Positions 44,132-53,659 of a DNA stretch of 64,000 bases are shown here, piece by piece. Both the position numbers and the translations under genes were made by a program. Within the stretch, counting starts at the first letter, position 1. Every line of letters starts with the position of its first letter. The DNA is from Flavimaribacter sediminis (lineage in GTDB: Bacteria; Pseudomonadota; Alphaproteobacteria; Rhizobiales; Rhizobiaceae): the NCBI RefSeq assembly GCF_019492055.1, contig NZ_JAICBX010000002.1:372001-436000 (forward strand). The letters run 5' to 3'. Under the pieces are notes generated by a model. The model had not been told where the DNA came from, did not search any database, and saw nothing but the letters and a program-made list of their open reading frames with translations.

Positions 44132-45100
44132 CTACTTGATGAATGGGTATTTGGAACGGTCGATCGTCAAGGAGACCGCCAGAATGATGACGATCCCCTT
44201 GACGATGTCCTGGGTGAAACTGTTGACTTCGGTGACGTCCATACCGTTGGTCAGAATTGCAATGACGAGGACGCCGAGGAAGGTCCGGTGCGGACCTCCG
44301 ACGCCACCGGACAGGGCGGTGCCTCCCATGACCACGGCAGCGATGGAATTCAGCAGAAGGCTGCCACCGGCCGTCGGCGTACCCGCGCCAATCTGGCCCG
44401 TCATCACGACGCCCGCAAATCCGCAGATCGCGCCTGCAAGCGCAAAGGTCAGAACCTTGTAGAATATTACCGGCACGCCAGCATTCGCGGCGACGATCTC
44501 TCCGCCACCGATTGCGTATAGATAACGTCCAAGCTTGGTGTAGAAGGCGACGATGGTGAGGATCAGCACGGCGATGAGGGCAAACCAGATGACGTTCGGA
44601 ATGCCGAGCAAATAGGTACCGTTCACGATATCGGTCAACGACCCGTTCATGAACAGGATCGACTGGCCCCTGGATATCTGGTTCGATACGCCCGACAAGA
44701 CAGACAGCATGCCAAGCGTGACGAGAAATGAAGGCACCTTGAGCGCGGTCACGAGTCCGCCATTGATGAGACCGACCACGGCGCCTGCTCCGACCGATAT
44801 CAACGTTGCGCCAAGCGCACCATACTGATCGACAGTGAGAGCGGCGAGAATGCCGGTCAGGGTGACCTGTGCTCCCACGGACAGGTCTATGGATCCGATC
44901 AGGATCACTACCGTTCCGGCCAGCGCCACGATCAGCAGGACGGCGGACTGACGGCCGATATTGATCGCGTTGGCGTACGAGAAGAACAGCGGATTGACGT
45001 AGGTGAAATATACAATCAGAACGACAATCGCCACCAATGGCAGCAAGATCGTACGAAGGTTGATGTCTGCGGTGATATTCTTAGTACCCGTACCGGTCAT
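44132..45100 (-). CDS. CUT2 ABC permease (RbsC-like), importer B
   Basis: A 322-residue permease starting MTGTGTKNITADINLRT at 45100 (AGGA upstream); the open frame beyond is rejected because it lies inside the ATPase gene. Conserved VVILIGSIDLSVGAQVTL and the C-terminal AAVVMGGTALSGGVGGPHRTFLG loop identify the RbsC family. It lies between the ATPase and the aldo/keto reductase genes and serves as the membrane channel, probably as a homodimer since only one permease gene is present. Confidence 0.93.
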   Translation of the reverse strand: MTGTGTKNITADINLRTILLPLVAIVVLIVYFTYVNPLFFSYANAINIGRQSAVLLIVALAGTVVILIGSIDLSVGAQVTLTGILAALTVDQYGALGATLISVGAGAVVGLINGGLVTALKVPSFLVTLGMLSVLSGVSNQISRGQSILFMNGSLTDIVNGTYLLGIPNVIWFALIAVLILTIVAFYTKLGRYLYAIGGGEIVAANAGVPVIFYKVLTFALAGAICGFAGVVMTGQIGAGTPTAGGSLLLNSIAAVVMGGTALSGGVGGPHRTFLGVLVIAILTNGMDVTEVNSFTQDIVKGIVIILAVSLTIDRSKYPFIK

Positions 45101-45108
45101 CACAGTTC

Positions 45109-46680
45109 CTAGAGCATGGCAGCCACGACATCGACTTCGCGCGGCTTGTCTTCTTTCGGTGCATCGAAAATGGCTGAAACTTTCCCCTGCCGGAGCACCA
45201 GGATGCGATTGGACAGTCCAATCAACTCGGGCAGATTGTCCGAGACGAGCATGATCGCGCCGCCGTTGGCAGTGATTTCCCGCATCAGCCCGTAAATGTC
45301 TTCCTTTGCACCGACGTCGAGGCCGCGTCCTGGATCGTCGAGCACCAGGATGCGCACACCGCTCGCAAGCCACTTGGCGAAAACGATCTTCTGCTGGTTT
45401 CCACCGGAAAGCGTCCTGCAGCTTGCTGCAGGTCCGGAAGCCCGTACCTTTAGCCGGTCAATCCACTCCGTGGTCAGGCGGCGGCTCTTCGATTGGGAGA
45501 TCAGACCCAGAAGGCCCAAGCCGAGTTGCTTGAGGTTGGGCAATGTCAGGTTCCACTCGACACTGGCGGTGCCGATAATGCCTTCGGCGTGGCGTTCCGC
45601 CGGAACATAGCCGATACCCTGGCGGATGGCGCTCTGCCGAGATCCGGCATCCAGCACAGTACCGAACGCGTCAACGCGGCCTTCGTCCTGGCTGTCGGCC
45701 CCGGCAATGATGCGTGCAAGCGACGACTTGCCCGATCCCAGAACCCCTGCGATTCCAAGGATCTCGCCTTCATGGAGATCAAGCGAAACACCTTCGAGGT
45801 GCCCCTCGCGCATGATGTTTTCGGCATGCAGGACTACCGTGTCCGACGGGTTGCGCTGGATCGCCTCGCGGTAATATTCCTCGTTTCTCTGACGCCCGAC
45901 AATCAACTCGTGTAGTGCGGGCTCATCGATCGAGTCGATGGGCCGCTGGTCGATCACTTCGCCATCCTTGAGGGCGACTACCTCGTCGCACGTTGCAAAG
46001 ACATCTGCCAGGCGATGCGAAACCAGTACGAAGGATGCCTGCGAACGCCAGCGTCGGATCCCCTCGAACAGCTTCTCGGCCTCCAGGTCCGAAAGAGCGC
46101 TTGTCGGCTCGTCCAGCAGAATTATCGGCTCGACCGGATAAACCCGTTTCAAGGCGAAGGCCTTTGCAATCTCCACAAGCTGCCGCTGACCGAAAGTCAG
46201 TGAACCGGTCAGGCTGGTCGGGCTGACATCGATCTGCAATTCGTCGAGAACCTGTTTCGCCTCGTCGATCATCGCCTTGCGCAGCAGCCAGCCGCCGACG
46301 GCAAACCTTTTTTCCCGGCCAAGGAAGATATTCTCGAAGACAGGTATGTTGGGTATGAGCCCCTGTTCCTGGAAAACAGTGGCGATGCCGTTTCGCGACG
46401 CTTCCGTCGGATGACCGAACCGGACGTCCGCACCATTGATCCTGATCGATCCGGAATCCGGTCGGACGGTGCCGTTGACGATCGACAGAAGCGTGGACTT
46501 TCCCGCGCCATTCTCGCCCACGAGGCCAATCATCTGATGGCGCTGCAGAGTGAAGCTGACATCGGAAAGCGCGCGTACGCCCGGATAGGATTTGGAGACG
46601 CCGCGAAGTTCGAGTGCGGGCGCTGCGGGGGACCGACCGTCGGTCGATCCCTCGTCAGCCGTCGCAGTCGAAGTCGTCAT
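45109..46680 (-). CDS. CUT2 ABC importer ATPase (RbsA-like), importer B
   Basis: A 523-residue double ATPase. N-half: Walker A GENGAGKSTL, signature-like LTFGQRQLVEIAKAF and Walker B PIILLDEPTSAL. C-half: Walker A GVLGSGKSSLARI, which unlike most family members keeps the P-loop Lys, LSGGNQQKIVFAKWL and VLDDPGRGLDVGA, where Asp replaces the usual catalytic Glu (DEP to DDP). Its ATG overlaps the binding-protein stop codon. Confidence 0.92.
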   Translation of the reverse strand: MTTSTATADEGSTDGRSPAAPALELRGVSKSYPGVRALSDVSFTLQRHQMIGLVGENGAGKSTLLSIVNGTVRPDSGSIRINGADVRFGHPTEASRNGIATVFQEQGLIPNIPVFENIFLGREKRFAVGGWLLRKAMIDEAKQVLDELQIDVSPTSLTGSLTFGQRQLVEIAKAFALKRVYPVEPIILLDEPTSALSDLEAEKLFEGIRRWRSQASFVLVSHRLADVFATCDEVVALKDGEVIDQRPIDSIDEPALHELIVGRQRNEEYYREAIQRNPSDTVVLHAENIMREGHLEGVSLDLHEGEILGIAGVLGSGKSSLARIIAGADSQDEGRVDAFGTVLDAGSRQSAIRQGIGYVPAERHAEGIIGTASVEWNLTLPNLKQLGLGLLGLISQSKSRRLTTEWIDRLKVRASGPAASCRTLSGGNQQKIVFAKWLASGVRILVLDDPGRGLDVGAKEDIYGLMREITANGGAIMLVSDNLPELIGLSNRILVLRQGKVSAIFDAPKEDKPREVDVVAAML

Positions 46681-47930
46681 TTGAATGGGCCGGACTTGTA
46701 GTGATCCGCATAGAGCTTCGTTACCGCATCGAACTCGGCCTGCCAGTCACCGGACTTGTAGGCTTCATTCAGGTTCGACTCACCGTCCTGGCCTGCCCAG
46801 TGCGTGAACGGATCTATCGGATAGATATTGTTCTGCGGATCCCAGGAGTCGGGATTGAGCGTCCGGCTCATTTTCTTGAAATCAAACGGCAACTCGGCCG
46901 CCTTGTAGATCTTCTCGTCGATCTCGGCAGCATTTTCCGCCGTCGCCGTAAGCGATCCGGTATAGAGAAGCCGTTCGGCAAGCTTGGGTTTCCAACCGTT
47001 GAAGGCGTCGAACAAGGTCACGGCCGCAAAGCCGGCCTGGTACGGGGCCAGCGATGTGTTGGTCGCAACATACTGTCCGCCTTTCGCCACTTGCTGGAGA
47101 CCTTCGGACAGTCCGTCAATTCCGGCGATCTTGACGTCAGTCATATTACGTTCTTCCAGTACGCTCAGCGCACCGAGCGCCATGGAATCGTTCTGGGCGA
47201 AGACCGCCTTCATGTTGGGATAGGCCGTCACCATGCTGAGCATGACGGTACGGGCCTTTTCGCGGACCCAGTCGCCACGCGGATTGCCGACGAGCTTGAT
47301 ACCCGGGAACTCCGCTGCCGCCTTTTCCACACCGGCCGTGCGAGCGTCGTCCGTCGGCGTGGCAAGTCCCTTGATGTGGACGACTTCGCCTTCCCCGCCG
47401 ATCGACTCGAACAGAACCTTGGCAACCTGGTATCCGGCCTCGACGGAATTGGCCGTCATGTAGTTGATAAAGTGATCGCCGACATCTGGCGGCGTGAACC
47501 ATGCCGGAATTTCCCAGACGGACGTGTAATAGATGCCGTTTTCCTGGCAAAGCTTGGCGATCATCGGAACTTCACCCGCCGCGATCACCGTATTGATCAG
47601 CATGTTGACGCCCTGGGTCGGCAAGCCTCGTACCTGGGAAATTTCCCGGGCCGTATCGTTGTCGTGGTAAAGTTCCACCTGCTCTGTTCCGAGCGCTGGC
47701 GCAGTTGCCTGAAAACCCTTGATAAATGCTGCCCAGTAGTCATTGGCCGGCGTAGCAACGAGCGTTGCCGCCTTCCCGGTTGCAGCCAGCGCAGTACCAT
47801 CCAGGCCGCCCAGGGCCAGACCAGCCGGAACACTGACACCAGCCGCCGCCGCGAGTTGCATGAACACCCGACGCGAGATTGGATTGCGGATTTCGGATCC
47901 CGCCTTCAGGATAGATTCTTCATCAGACAT
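46677..47930 (-). CDS. Sugar-type substrate-binding protein with Tat signal, importer B
   Basis: A 417-residue binding protein from the ATG at 47930 (GGGAGG seven bases upstream). The N-terminus carries a twin-arginine signal, ISRRVFMQLAAAAGVSVPAG, so export is probably by Tat. The mature part is a periplasmic-binding type I fold (VGNPRGDWVREKARTVML, MKAVFAQNDSMALGALSVL). It is the first gene of the importer B operon, immediately downstream of the LacI-type palindromes. The ligand is unknown. Confidence 0.92.
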   Translation of the reverse strand: MSDEESILKAGSEIRNPISRRVFMQLAAAAGVSVPAGLALGGLDGTALAATGKAATLVATPANDYWAAFIKGFQATAPALGTEQVELYHDNDTAREISQVRGLPTQGVNMLINTVIAAGEVPMIAKLCQENGIYYTSVWEIPAWFTPPDVGDHFINYMTANSVEAGYQVAKVLFESIGGEGEVVHIKGLATPTDDARTAGVEKAAAEFPGIKLVGNPRGDWVREKARTVMLSMVTAYPNMKAVFAQNDSMALGALSVLEERNMTDVKIAGIDGLSEGLQQVAKGGQYVATNTSLAPYQAGFAAVTLFDAFNGWKPKLAERLLYTGSLTATAENAAEIDEKIYKAAELPFDFKKMSRTLNPDSWDPQNNIYPIDPFTHWAGQDGESNLNEAYKSGDWQAEFDAVTKLYADHYKSGPFK

Positions 47931-47947
47931 TACGGTTCCTCCCGTTG

Positions 47948-47963
47948 ATGCAATCGATTGCAT
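47948..47963. promoter_or_regulatory. LacI-type operator, perfect palindrome, importer B promoter
   Basis: ATGCAATCGATTGCAT is a perfect 16-base palindrome centred on CG, 18 bases before the importer B binding-protein start codon. The same core CAATCGATTG recurs at 48074-48083 and twice in front of the lacI-type gene at 57.4 kb, tying both loci to one regulator. Confidence 0.75.
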
Positions 47964-48017
47964 TTTCGATCAAAAGTATGAGCCCTGCCAATTTTCAGGG
48001 CAGCGATAGTCAACTGT

Positions 48018-48086
48018 TCAGTCGATTGTCTCCTCCGACTTCAGTTATCTTGCAATGAAAGAAAGCAGCTTGTCAATCGATTGCAT
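48018..48086. promoter_or_regulatory. Additional LacI-type operator copies upstream of importer B
   Basis: TGTCAATCGATTGCAT occupies 48071-48086, about 123 bases centre-to-centre from the perfect palindrome at 47948-47963. A weaker copy TCAGTCGATTG lies at 48018-48028. The spacing would suit repression by looping or binding at both edges of the promoter. Confidence 0.6.
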
Positions 48087-48114
48087 AGCCGCTTTCGGCA
48101 AGATTCTTGCGTGT

Positions 48115-49032
48115 TCAGGGTTTCAGAGTTTCCACGAACCAGGCCGTCGCCATCTCGGCGGCCTTCTCCACCTTCGACTTGTCAGAATAAAGCGTCATGT
48201 GACTGGTGTGCGGCAGCACTTCGAGCTTCTTCTTGTTCGTTGGAATCCGGTTGAACGCATTGATCTCGAGGTCCCACAGCGTCAGGTCGTCGCCTTCCGC
48301 GACGATCATCAATGTCGGCGTGTCGTAGATACGCTTGACGAACGGACCGACGTCGTAGTTCAGCAACAGGTCGACCGACTCCACCGTGCTCTTGTTCTGA
48401 TACAGCGGCGCTTCCGTTTCCTTGATCTGCATGAAGGTGCGGACCGTTTCCGGGAACGGCCAGGACGAGATCTCCTTCGAGGAATCTTCCGTCGCATGCG
48501 GAAGGTAGAGCCGTTCGCCGGGCTTCTCGTAGCGCAGGGCCCGGTCCTTCAGGATCAGATCCCAAAGCGCCCGGTATTCCATCGTGCCGTGGGCGCGACG
48601 CATGTTCTCGTATCCGTCGACCACCGGAATCTGGCTGACGATCGCCTTGATGCGGGGATCGGTTGCGGCAAGGATCAGCGCATGGCCGCCGGAATAGGAG
48701 ATGCCCCAGACGCCGAGCCGGTCCGGATCGACGTTCTCGTGGCGCTCCAGGAAACTCAGCGCGTTCTGGTAATCGCGGATCTGCGCCCAGGGGTCGAGGT
48801 GCTGGCGGTTGTCGCCGTCCGATACGCCGAGATTGCGATAATCGAAGATCATGGCGTTGACGCCGGCCTCGGCGAAAGCCTTGGCATAGACCGGCATGAC
48901 GATCTCGCGGACATAGCACCAGCCGCCGGCGAGCACCACAGTCGGCCGTTTCTCCGTCGGGTGGCCACGATAGAACCAGGCCCGGCAGGTTGTCCCTTCC
49001 GACTGGAATTCGACATCCAATCTTTCGACCAT
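48115..49032 (-). CDS. Alpha/beta hydrolase (dienelactone hydrolase/esterase-like)
   Basis: A 305-residue alpha/beta hydrolase. The nucleophile elbow is GISYSGGHAL, the acid is probably Asp in IVAEGDDLTL, and the base is His in LPHTSHMTLYSD. TVVLAGGWCYVREIVMPVYAKAF supplies the oxyanion region. No signal peptide is present, so it is cytoplasmic. It is the last gene of the long importer A operon, after the fused E1 dehydrogenase, and could hydrolyse an ester, lactone or beta-diketone intermediate; the substrate is unknown. Confidence 0.88.
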   Translation of the reverse strand: MVERLDVEFQSEGTTCRAWFYRGHPTEKRPTVVLAGGWCYVREIVMPVYAKAFAEAGVNAMIFDYRNLGVSDGDNRQHLDPWAQIRDYQNALSFLERHENVDPDRLGVWGISYSGGHALILAATDPRIKAIVSQIPVVDGYENMRRAHGTMEYRALWDLILKDRALRYEKPGERLYLPHATEDSSKEISSWPFPETVRTFMQIKETEAPLYQNKSTVESVDLLLNYDVGPFVKRIYDTPTLMIVAEGDDLTLWDLEINAFNRIPTNKKKLEVLPHTSHMTLYSDKSKVEKAAEMATAWFVETLKP

Positions 49033-49076
49033 TTCACTCTCCTTCTTGTCTCATCGTGAATTGTCTTTTTGAATTG

Positions 49077-51098
49077 CTAATCCCGGTAACAGACATTGCG
49101 CGCAGCTTCGGCGATCCCGTCCGCATTCGGGATCAGCGCGCGCTCAAGCTTCGCGTTGTAGGGCATCGGCACTTCCTCCATACCGATCCGCGCAACGGGC
49201 GCGTCCAGATAGTCGAAAGCCTGTTCCATGATCTGCGCGGAAATCTCCGCGCCACATCCATAGGATCGCCAGGCTTCGTGCACGACCACACAACGATTCG
49301 TCTTGCGGACCGATCCGATGATCGTATCCATGTCCAGGGGACGCAGCGTACACGGATCGATAACTTCCGCCTCGATACCTTCGCGCTCCAGCGTCCGCGC
49401 CGCGGAAAGGGCGGCATCGACCATCGCCATTGTGGCAACGATCGTCACATCCTCGCCGGGTCGCTTGATGTCCGCCTTCCCGACGGGCAGGGTGTAATAG
49501 GCTTCGGGAACCTCACCGTTGCTGCGCTGATAAAGAAGCTTGTGTTCGATGAAGACGACCGGATTGTCGTCCGCGATCGCGGCTGCGAGAAGACCCTTGG
49601 CGTCAAACGGGTTCGAGGGTGCGATCACCGTCAAACCCGGTATGAAGGCAAACCAGCTTTCAAGGGATTGAGAGTGCTGGGCGGCCAGCCGGAGACCCCC
49701 GCCTTGCGGACCTCTGACCACCAGCGGAACGCTGGTCTCGCCGCCGAGCATGAACCGCAGCTTGGCTGCCTGGTTGACGATCGCATCCATCATGTGGGTG
49801 ATGAAGTCGAAAAACTGCACCTCGACGACCGGCCGCAGTCCCGTCAGCGCCGCTCCGACCGCGGCATTGATCATGGCATTTTCCGATATCGGCGTGTCGC
49901 GAACCCGTTCGGCGCCGAACGCTTCGTAAAGCCCTGCGGTGCACTGGAACAGCCCGCCGATCCTGCCTATATCCTCGCCGAGCAGGATGACGCTGTCGTC
50001 CCGTTCCATCGACTGGTGAAGGCCTTCGCGGATCGCCTCGACGTAACCGATCGTCCGGCCTGACGCAGCCGGAGCAGAAACGTCGGTTCGAGCAGGCTTC
50101 TGCACTGCATGAGGCAATATGTCTATTGTCGGTTCGGCAGCTTCCATGGCGCGTTCGACAGCCGCGTCGAGTTCGCTGTCGGCGCGGTTTCTGAATTCAT
50201 GCAGTGCCGCATTTCCCACCTGCCTTTCTGAAAGCAGCCTTTCCGCATGAAGGATCGGATCGCGGTCGCGACGCCAGCTTTCCTCCTCCTCCGCCGAGCG
50301 GTAAGATGGAAGATTGCTGCGCATGGAATGCTCGCCCCAACGATAGGTCATGCATTCAATCAGGCTTGGTCCGTCTCCCGCCCGCGCACGTTCGACGGCG
50401 GCTCCGACCGAAGCCATCACGGCCGAGATGTCGTTGCCGTCGATTGTTTCGCCGGGAATTCCGTAGGCCTGTGCGCGCGCTGAAATCTGCGGGACGGCCG
50501 AAGCCTGCTCAACGCCGAGCGACAGCCCGTACTGATTGTTCTCGCACAGGAAGATGACGGGAAGCTTCCAGAGAGCGGCCAGATTGAGCGATTCGTGAAA
50601 GATGCCCTCGTTGGCAGCGCCGTCGCCAAAGAATGAGACGCAAACCTGATCGGCGCCACGGATCCGCGCGGACAGTCCGGCGCCGGTTCCGATACCGATA
50701 CCGGCTCCCACGATGCCGTTGGCGCCGAGTACGCCGCGTTCCAGCGCCGCGATATGCATCGAACCACCGAGCCCGTGACCGTATCCGGTTACGCGGCCGA
50801 GCAGTTCGGCCATCATCCGTTCCGTATCGGCGCCTTTGGCGATGCAGTGGCCATGGCCACGATGGTGGGACACGATATAGTCGTCGGGACCGAGCACCGC
50901 ACAGGCGCCCACGGCGATCGCCTCCTGGCCGACGCAGGAATGCGCGGTCCCCTTGATCGTACCGGAATCGAACAGCGCTTCGGCACGCTGTTCAAATCCC
51001 CGTATGCGCAGCATATCGACATAGCAGCGTTCCAGTACATCGGTATCCGGAGGAGATTCCGGTGTCTTGCTGCTATCCCGATATGCAGTGACGGTCAT
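49077..51098 (-). CDS. Fused alpha-beta E1 component of a TPP-dependent 2-oxo acid/acetoin-type dehydrogenase
   Basis: A 673-residue protein from the ATG at 51098, which overlaps the SDR stop. The N-terminal half is an E1-alpha domain with the TPP motif FFGDGAANEGIFHESLNLAA and LCENNQYG, plus GQEAIAVGACAVLGPDDYI. The C-terminal half is E1-beta with LLGEDIGRIGGLF, DTPISENAMINAAVGAALTG and TIVATMAMVDAALSA. No E2 or E3 gene is in the window, so it either uses a core encoded elsewhere or acts alone. In this operon it may split a 2-oxo or diketone intermediate. Confidence 0.92.
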   Translation of the reverse strand: MTVTAYRDSSKTPESPPDTDVLERCYVDMLRIRGFEQRAEALFDSGTIKGTAHSCVGQEAIAVGACAVLGPDDYIVSHHRGHGHCIAKGADTERMMAELLGRVTGYGHGLGGSMHIAALERGVLGANGIVGAGIGIGTGAGLSARIRGADQVCVSFFGDGAANEGIFHESLNLAALWKLPVIFLCENNQYGLSLGVEQASAVPQISARAQAYGIPGETIDGNDISAVMASVGAAVERARAGDGPSLIECMTYRWGEHSMRSNLPSYRSAEEEESWRRDRDPILHAERLLSERQVGNAALHEFRNRADSELDAAVERAMEAAEPTIDILPHAVQKPARTDVSAPAASGRTIGYVEAIREGLHQSMERDDSVILLGEDIGRIGGLFQCTAGLYEAFGAERVRDTPISENAMINAAVGAALTGLRPVVEVQFFDFITHMMDAIVNQAAKLRFMLGGETSVPLVVRGPQGGGLRLAAQHSQSLESWFAFIPGLTVIAPSNPFDAKGLLAAAIADDNPVVFIEHKLLYQRSNGEVPEAYYTLPVGKADIKRPGEDVTIVATMAMVDAALSAARTLEREGIEAEVIDPCTLRPLDMDTIIGSVRKTNRCVVVHEAWRSYGCGAEISAQIMEQAFDYLDAPVARIGMEEVPMPYNAKLERALIPNADGIAEAARNVCYRD

Positions 51099-51868
51099 GA
51101 GAACAGGCAACCACCATTCACATCAATGGTCGCACCAGTGATGTAGTTGCTGTCCGGTCCGGCAAGGAAGTTGATCGCGTCCGCAATCTCCGAGGGATAG
51201 GCGGCACGTTCCAGCGGAATCTTGTCCCACTCTGTCTTCTTCATTTCCTCGAAGCTGATGCCACGCTTCTCCGCTTCCTCAGTCAGCGCATCCAGATGCA
51301 TGCTCGTCGCGACATTGCCGGGGGCCACCGTGTTGACGCGAATCTTGTCCTTCGACAATTCGTCCGCGGCGGTATGGGTCAGCGAGATCAGACCAGCCTT
51401 GGACGCGCAATAAGCGCCGAAGAAGCCGTGCCCGCTCTTGCCATACCAGCTCGAGACGGTGACGATCGCCGCACCGTCAGCAGCCTTGAGCGCCGGGATG
51501 AAATGCTTCATCAGAAGCATATTGGCCCGCAGATTGATGTTGAAGACGCGGTCCCATTCCTCGATGGCGAGCGTTTCGATGGCGCCTACTTCCTGAAGCA
51601 CACCCGCCACCAGGGCAAGCAGCTTCAATGGCGCGCCGATCTCGGCCACGGCGTCGTCGATCTCTCCGTAGGTGGAAGGATCGGTGATGTCGGCGGCGAC
51701 GCCCAGAACCTTTTGGTCTCCGGATGTCTGTGTCGATGCGGCGACGTCTTTGATCGACTCATCGCGGTCGACCAGGACCAGCGACCAGCCTTCCTTGAGG
51801 AGACGTTCCGTGGTGGCCTTGCCGATGCCTCCGGCTGCGCCGGTCAGCACTCCCGTACGCGCACTCAT
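51095..51868 (-). CDS. SDR-family oxidoreductase A
   Basis: A 257-residue classical SDR: TGAAGGIGKATTERLL for cofactor, VSSWYGKSGHGFFGAYCASKAGL giving Ser-Tyr-Lys, and the C-terminal ATIDVNGGCLFS. LVAGVLQE stands where NNAG usually is, a notable change. It overlaps the next gene by four bases at each end. It probably oxidises a hydroxyl of the compound imported by importer A. Confidence 0.92.
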   Translation of the reverse strand: MSARTGVLTGAAGGIGKATTERLLKEGWSLVLVDRDESIKDVAASTQTSGDQKVLGVAADITDPSTYGEIDDAVAEIGAPLKLLALVAGVLQEVGAIETLAIEEWDRVFNINLRANMLLMKHFIPALKAADGAAIVTVSSWYGKSGHGFFGAYCASKAGLISLTHTAADELSKDKIRVNTVAPGNVATSMHLDALTEEAEKRGISFEEMKKTEWDKIPLERAAYPSEIADAINFLAGPDSNYITGATIDVNGGCLFS

Positions 51869-52650
51869 TGCAGGATCATCCCGCCGTCGATCAGAACCAC
51901 CTGACCGGTCATGTAGTCGCTCTGCGGCGACCAGAGGAACTGGACGGTTCCCACGACATCGGCAGGTTTGGCGACGCGACCGAGCAGAATCTGGCCGGCG
52001 AGCGCGCCCATGGCCTCACCGGGAGCGGAACTTGCTCCCATAGCCAGCAGGTCGGCGTCGAGTTTTTCCCAAAGCGGCGTGTCGACGACGCCGGGACCGA
52101 ATGCATTGACGGTGATGCCCTTGTCTGCCAGAGCCCGGGCGCCGGCCTGGGTCAGGCTGATGACCGCAGCCTTGCTCGCCGAATAGGGAGCGAAATCCGG
52201 GAAACCGGACCGGCCCGCAATCGACGCGGTATTGATGATCTTTCCCTTGACACCATCCTCGATCATGGCTTTGGCAGCTTCCTGTATACCGATCAATACG
52301 CCAAGCGAGTTCACCTCGAGTATTGCCCGCCAGATATCCTCACTTGCCTCCAGGAAGGGTTCCGGCTTGTTAAAGCCGGCATTGTTGATCATCACGTTGA
52401 TCGATCCGAACGTTTTGCGGCAAGCATCGACGGCGGCCTTCACCTCGGCCCGCTTGGTCACGTCCGTTCTGGTAAAGATGACCTTGTCTCCGAATTCCTT
52501 GGCAAGTTCATCGACAGTCTTGCTACCCGCATCCGGATCGACATCCGCTATGACGACACCGAATCCGTCCTTCAAAAGGCCCAATGCCAGTTCGCGTCCG
52601 ATGCCGCGTGCCGCGCCGGTGACGACGGCGCCTCCTTTTCCATTGCTCAT
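51865..52650 (-). CDS. SDR-family oxidoreductase B
   Basis: A 261-residue classical SDR with TGAARGIGRELALGLL, NNAGFNKPEPF and SIAGRSGFPDFAPYSASKAAV (Tyr-x3-Lys). It resembles butanediol/sorbitol-type dehydrogenases. GGAGG precedes the ATG. It starts the enzyme part of the operon, 17 bases after the permease gene. Two consecutive SDRs suggest either two successive oxidations or a heteromeric enzyme. Confidence 0.93.
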   Translation of the reverse strand: MSNGKGGAVVTGAARGIGRELALGLLKDGFGVVIADVDPDAGSKTVDELAKEFGDKVIFTRTDVTKRAEVKAAVDACRKTFGSINVMINNAGFNKPEPFLEASEDIWRAILEVNSLGVLIGIQEAAKAMIEDGVKGKIINTASIAGRSGFPDFAPYSASKAAVISLTQAGARALADKGITVNAFGPGVVDTPLWEKLDADLLAMGASSAPGEAMGALAGQILLGRVAKPADVVGTVQFLWSPQSDYMTGQVVLIDGGMILQ

Positions 52651-52666
52651 GTCTTTACCTCCATTG

Positions 52667-53659
52667 TCATTGTTGGGTTTGGATCGACCCCGGATCGGCC
52701 CTGGACCCGGCCGCAGCCGCCTGTCTTCGCCGACCGAGGCCGTAGTCGAGCAGCAGCATGGCGAGCAGGATGCCCCCGACTGCTATGCTTTCGAATGAAC
52801 CGGGTATGCCGCCGAGGGCGACGGCTGAAGAGATCAGCCTGATGATCAGCGCCCCGAGCAGAACATTTATGACGGTGCCGCGACCACCTTCCAGCGGAAT
52901 GCCCCCGACCACCGCAACGGTGATCCCGGCAAGCAGGAAACTCTCGAAACCGAGACCGGAAGCCGAACCTGAACGCAAGGCGGCGAGAATGCCCGCAATC
53001 GCCCCCAAAATGGCGGACCCCGCGAAGGCCGCCATATAGACGCGGCGTGTGGAAATGCCCGAGCCACGCGCCCGCTCGACATTGCCGCCCACGGCATACA
53101 TGGAAAGGCCGAGCCTTGTCTGCCGCATCGCCAGTCCGACGATCCCGATAATGACGAGACAAATGACACCGAGTAGCGTGAGGGGACCCCATTGCGCTAC
53201 CAGCGCGTCGGAAATCCAGAACATCTCGAACGGCAGGATGGCCGGACGGTCCGGTGTCATCATCAGCGCGAGACCACGCAGGCCGATCAGCATGCATACG
53301 GTCAGCACCAGCGAGTTCACCCCGGTCCTGTCGATGATATATCCGACCGCGCAGCCATACACTCCGGCGACCGCAAGAGCGATGACGATGCCGAGCGCGA
53401 TCGACACGCCTGCCAGGGACAATGCGATGATCGCCGCAACGGCAGCAACCGAAGCAACGGCCAGATCGAGTTGACCGACCACCATGGTAAGCATGATTCC
53501 TGTGCCGATGAGACCGATGAGGCCGACATTCTCGATGATGGACCCGGCATTCGGCACCGAGACGAAGCCCGGAATGGTCGCGGAAAGTCCGAGGACGAGA
53601 AGTACGCCGATGGCGAGCCGGACCTGGAAGTTCGCGTCCTTGAGGAAATTGGCGTTCAT
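52667..53659 (-). CDS. CUT2 ABC permease 2 (RbsC-like), importer A
   Basis: A 330-residue permease starting MNANFLKDANFQVRL at 53659, where the ATG overlaps the stop of permease 1; the longer open frame is an out-of-frame shadow. About ten spans are visible. The conserved loop reads TVAVVGGIPLEGGRGTVINVLLG near residue 250, and MLTMVVGQLDLAVASVAAV replaces SGGIDLSVG. It pairs with permease 1 as a probable heterodimer. Confidence 0.92.
   Translation of the reverse strand: MNANFLKDANFQVRLAIGVLLVLGLSATIPGFVSVPNAGSIIENVGLIGLIGTGIMLTMVVGQLDLAVASVAAVAAIIALSLAGVSIALGIVIALAVAGVYGCAVGYIIDRTGVNSLVLTVCMLIGLRGLALMMTPDRPAILPFEMFWISDALVAQWGPLTLLGVICLVIIGIVGLAMRQTRLGLSMYAVGGNVERARGSGISTRRVYMAAFAGSAILGAIAGILAALRSGSASGLGFESFLLAGITVAVVGGIPLEGGRGTVINVLLGALIIRLISSAVALGGIPGSFESIAVGGILLAMLLLDYGLGRRRQAAAAGSRADPGSIQTQQ

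Noticed and set aside
50204-51146. Plus-strand open frames opposite the fused E1 gene
   Set aside because: They are antisense to strongly conserved TPP-binding domains and show no motifs of their own.
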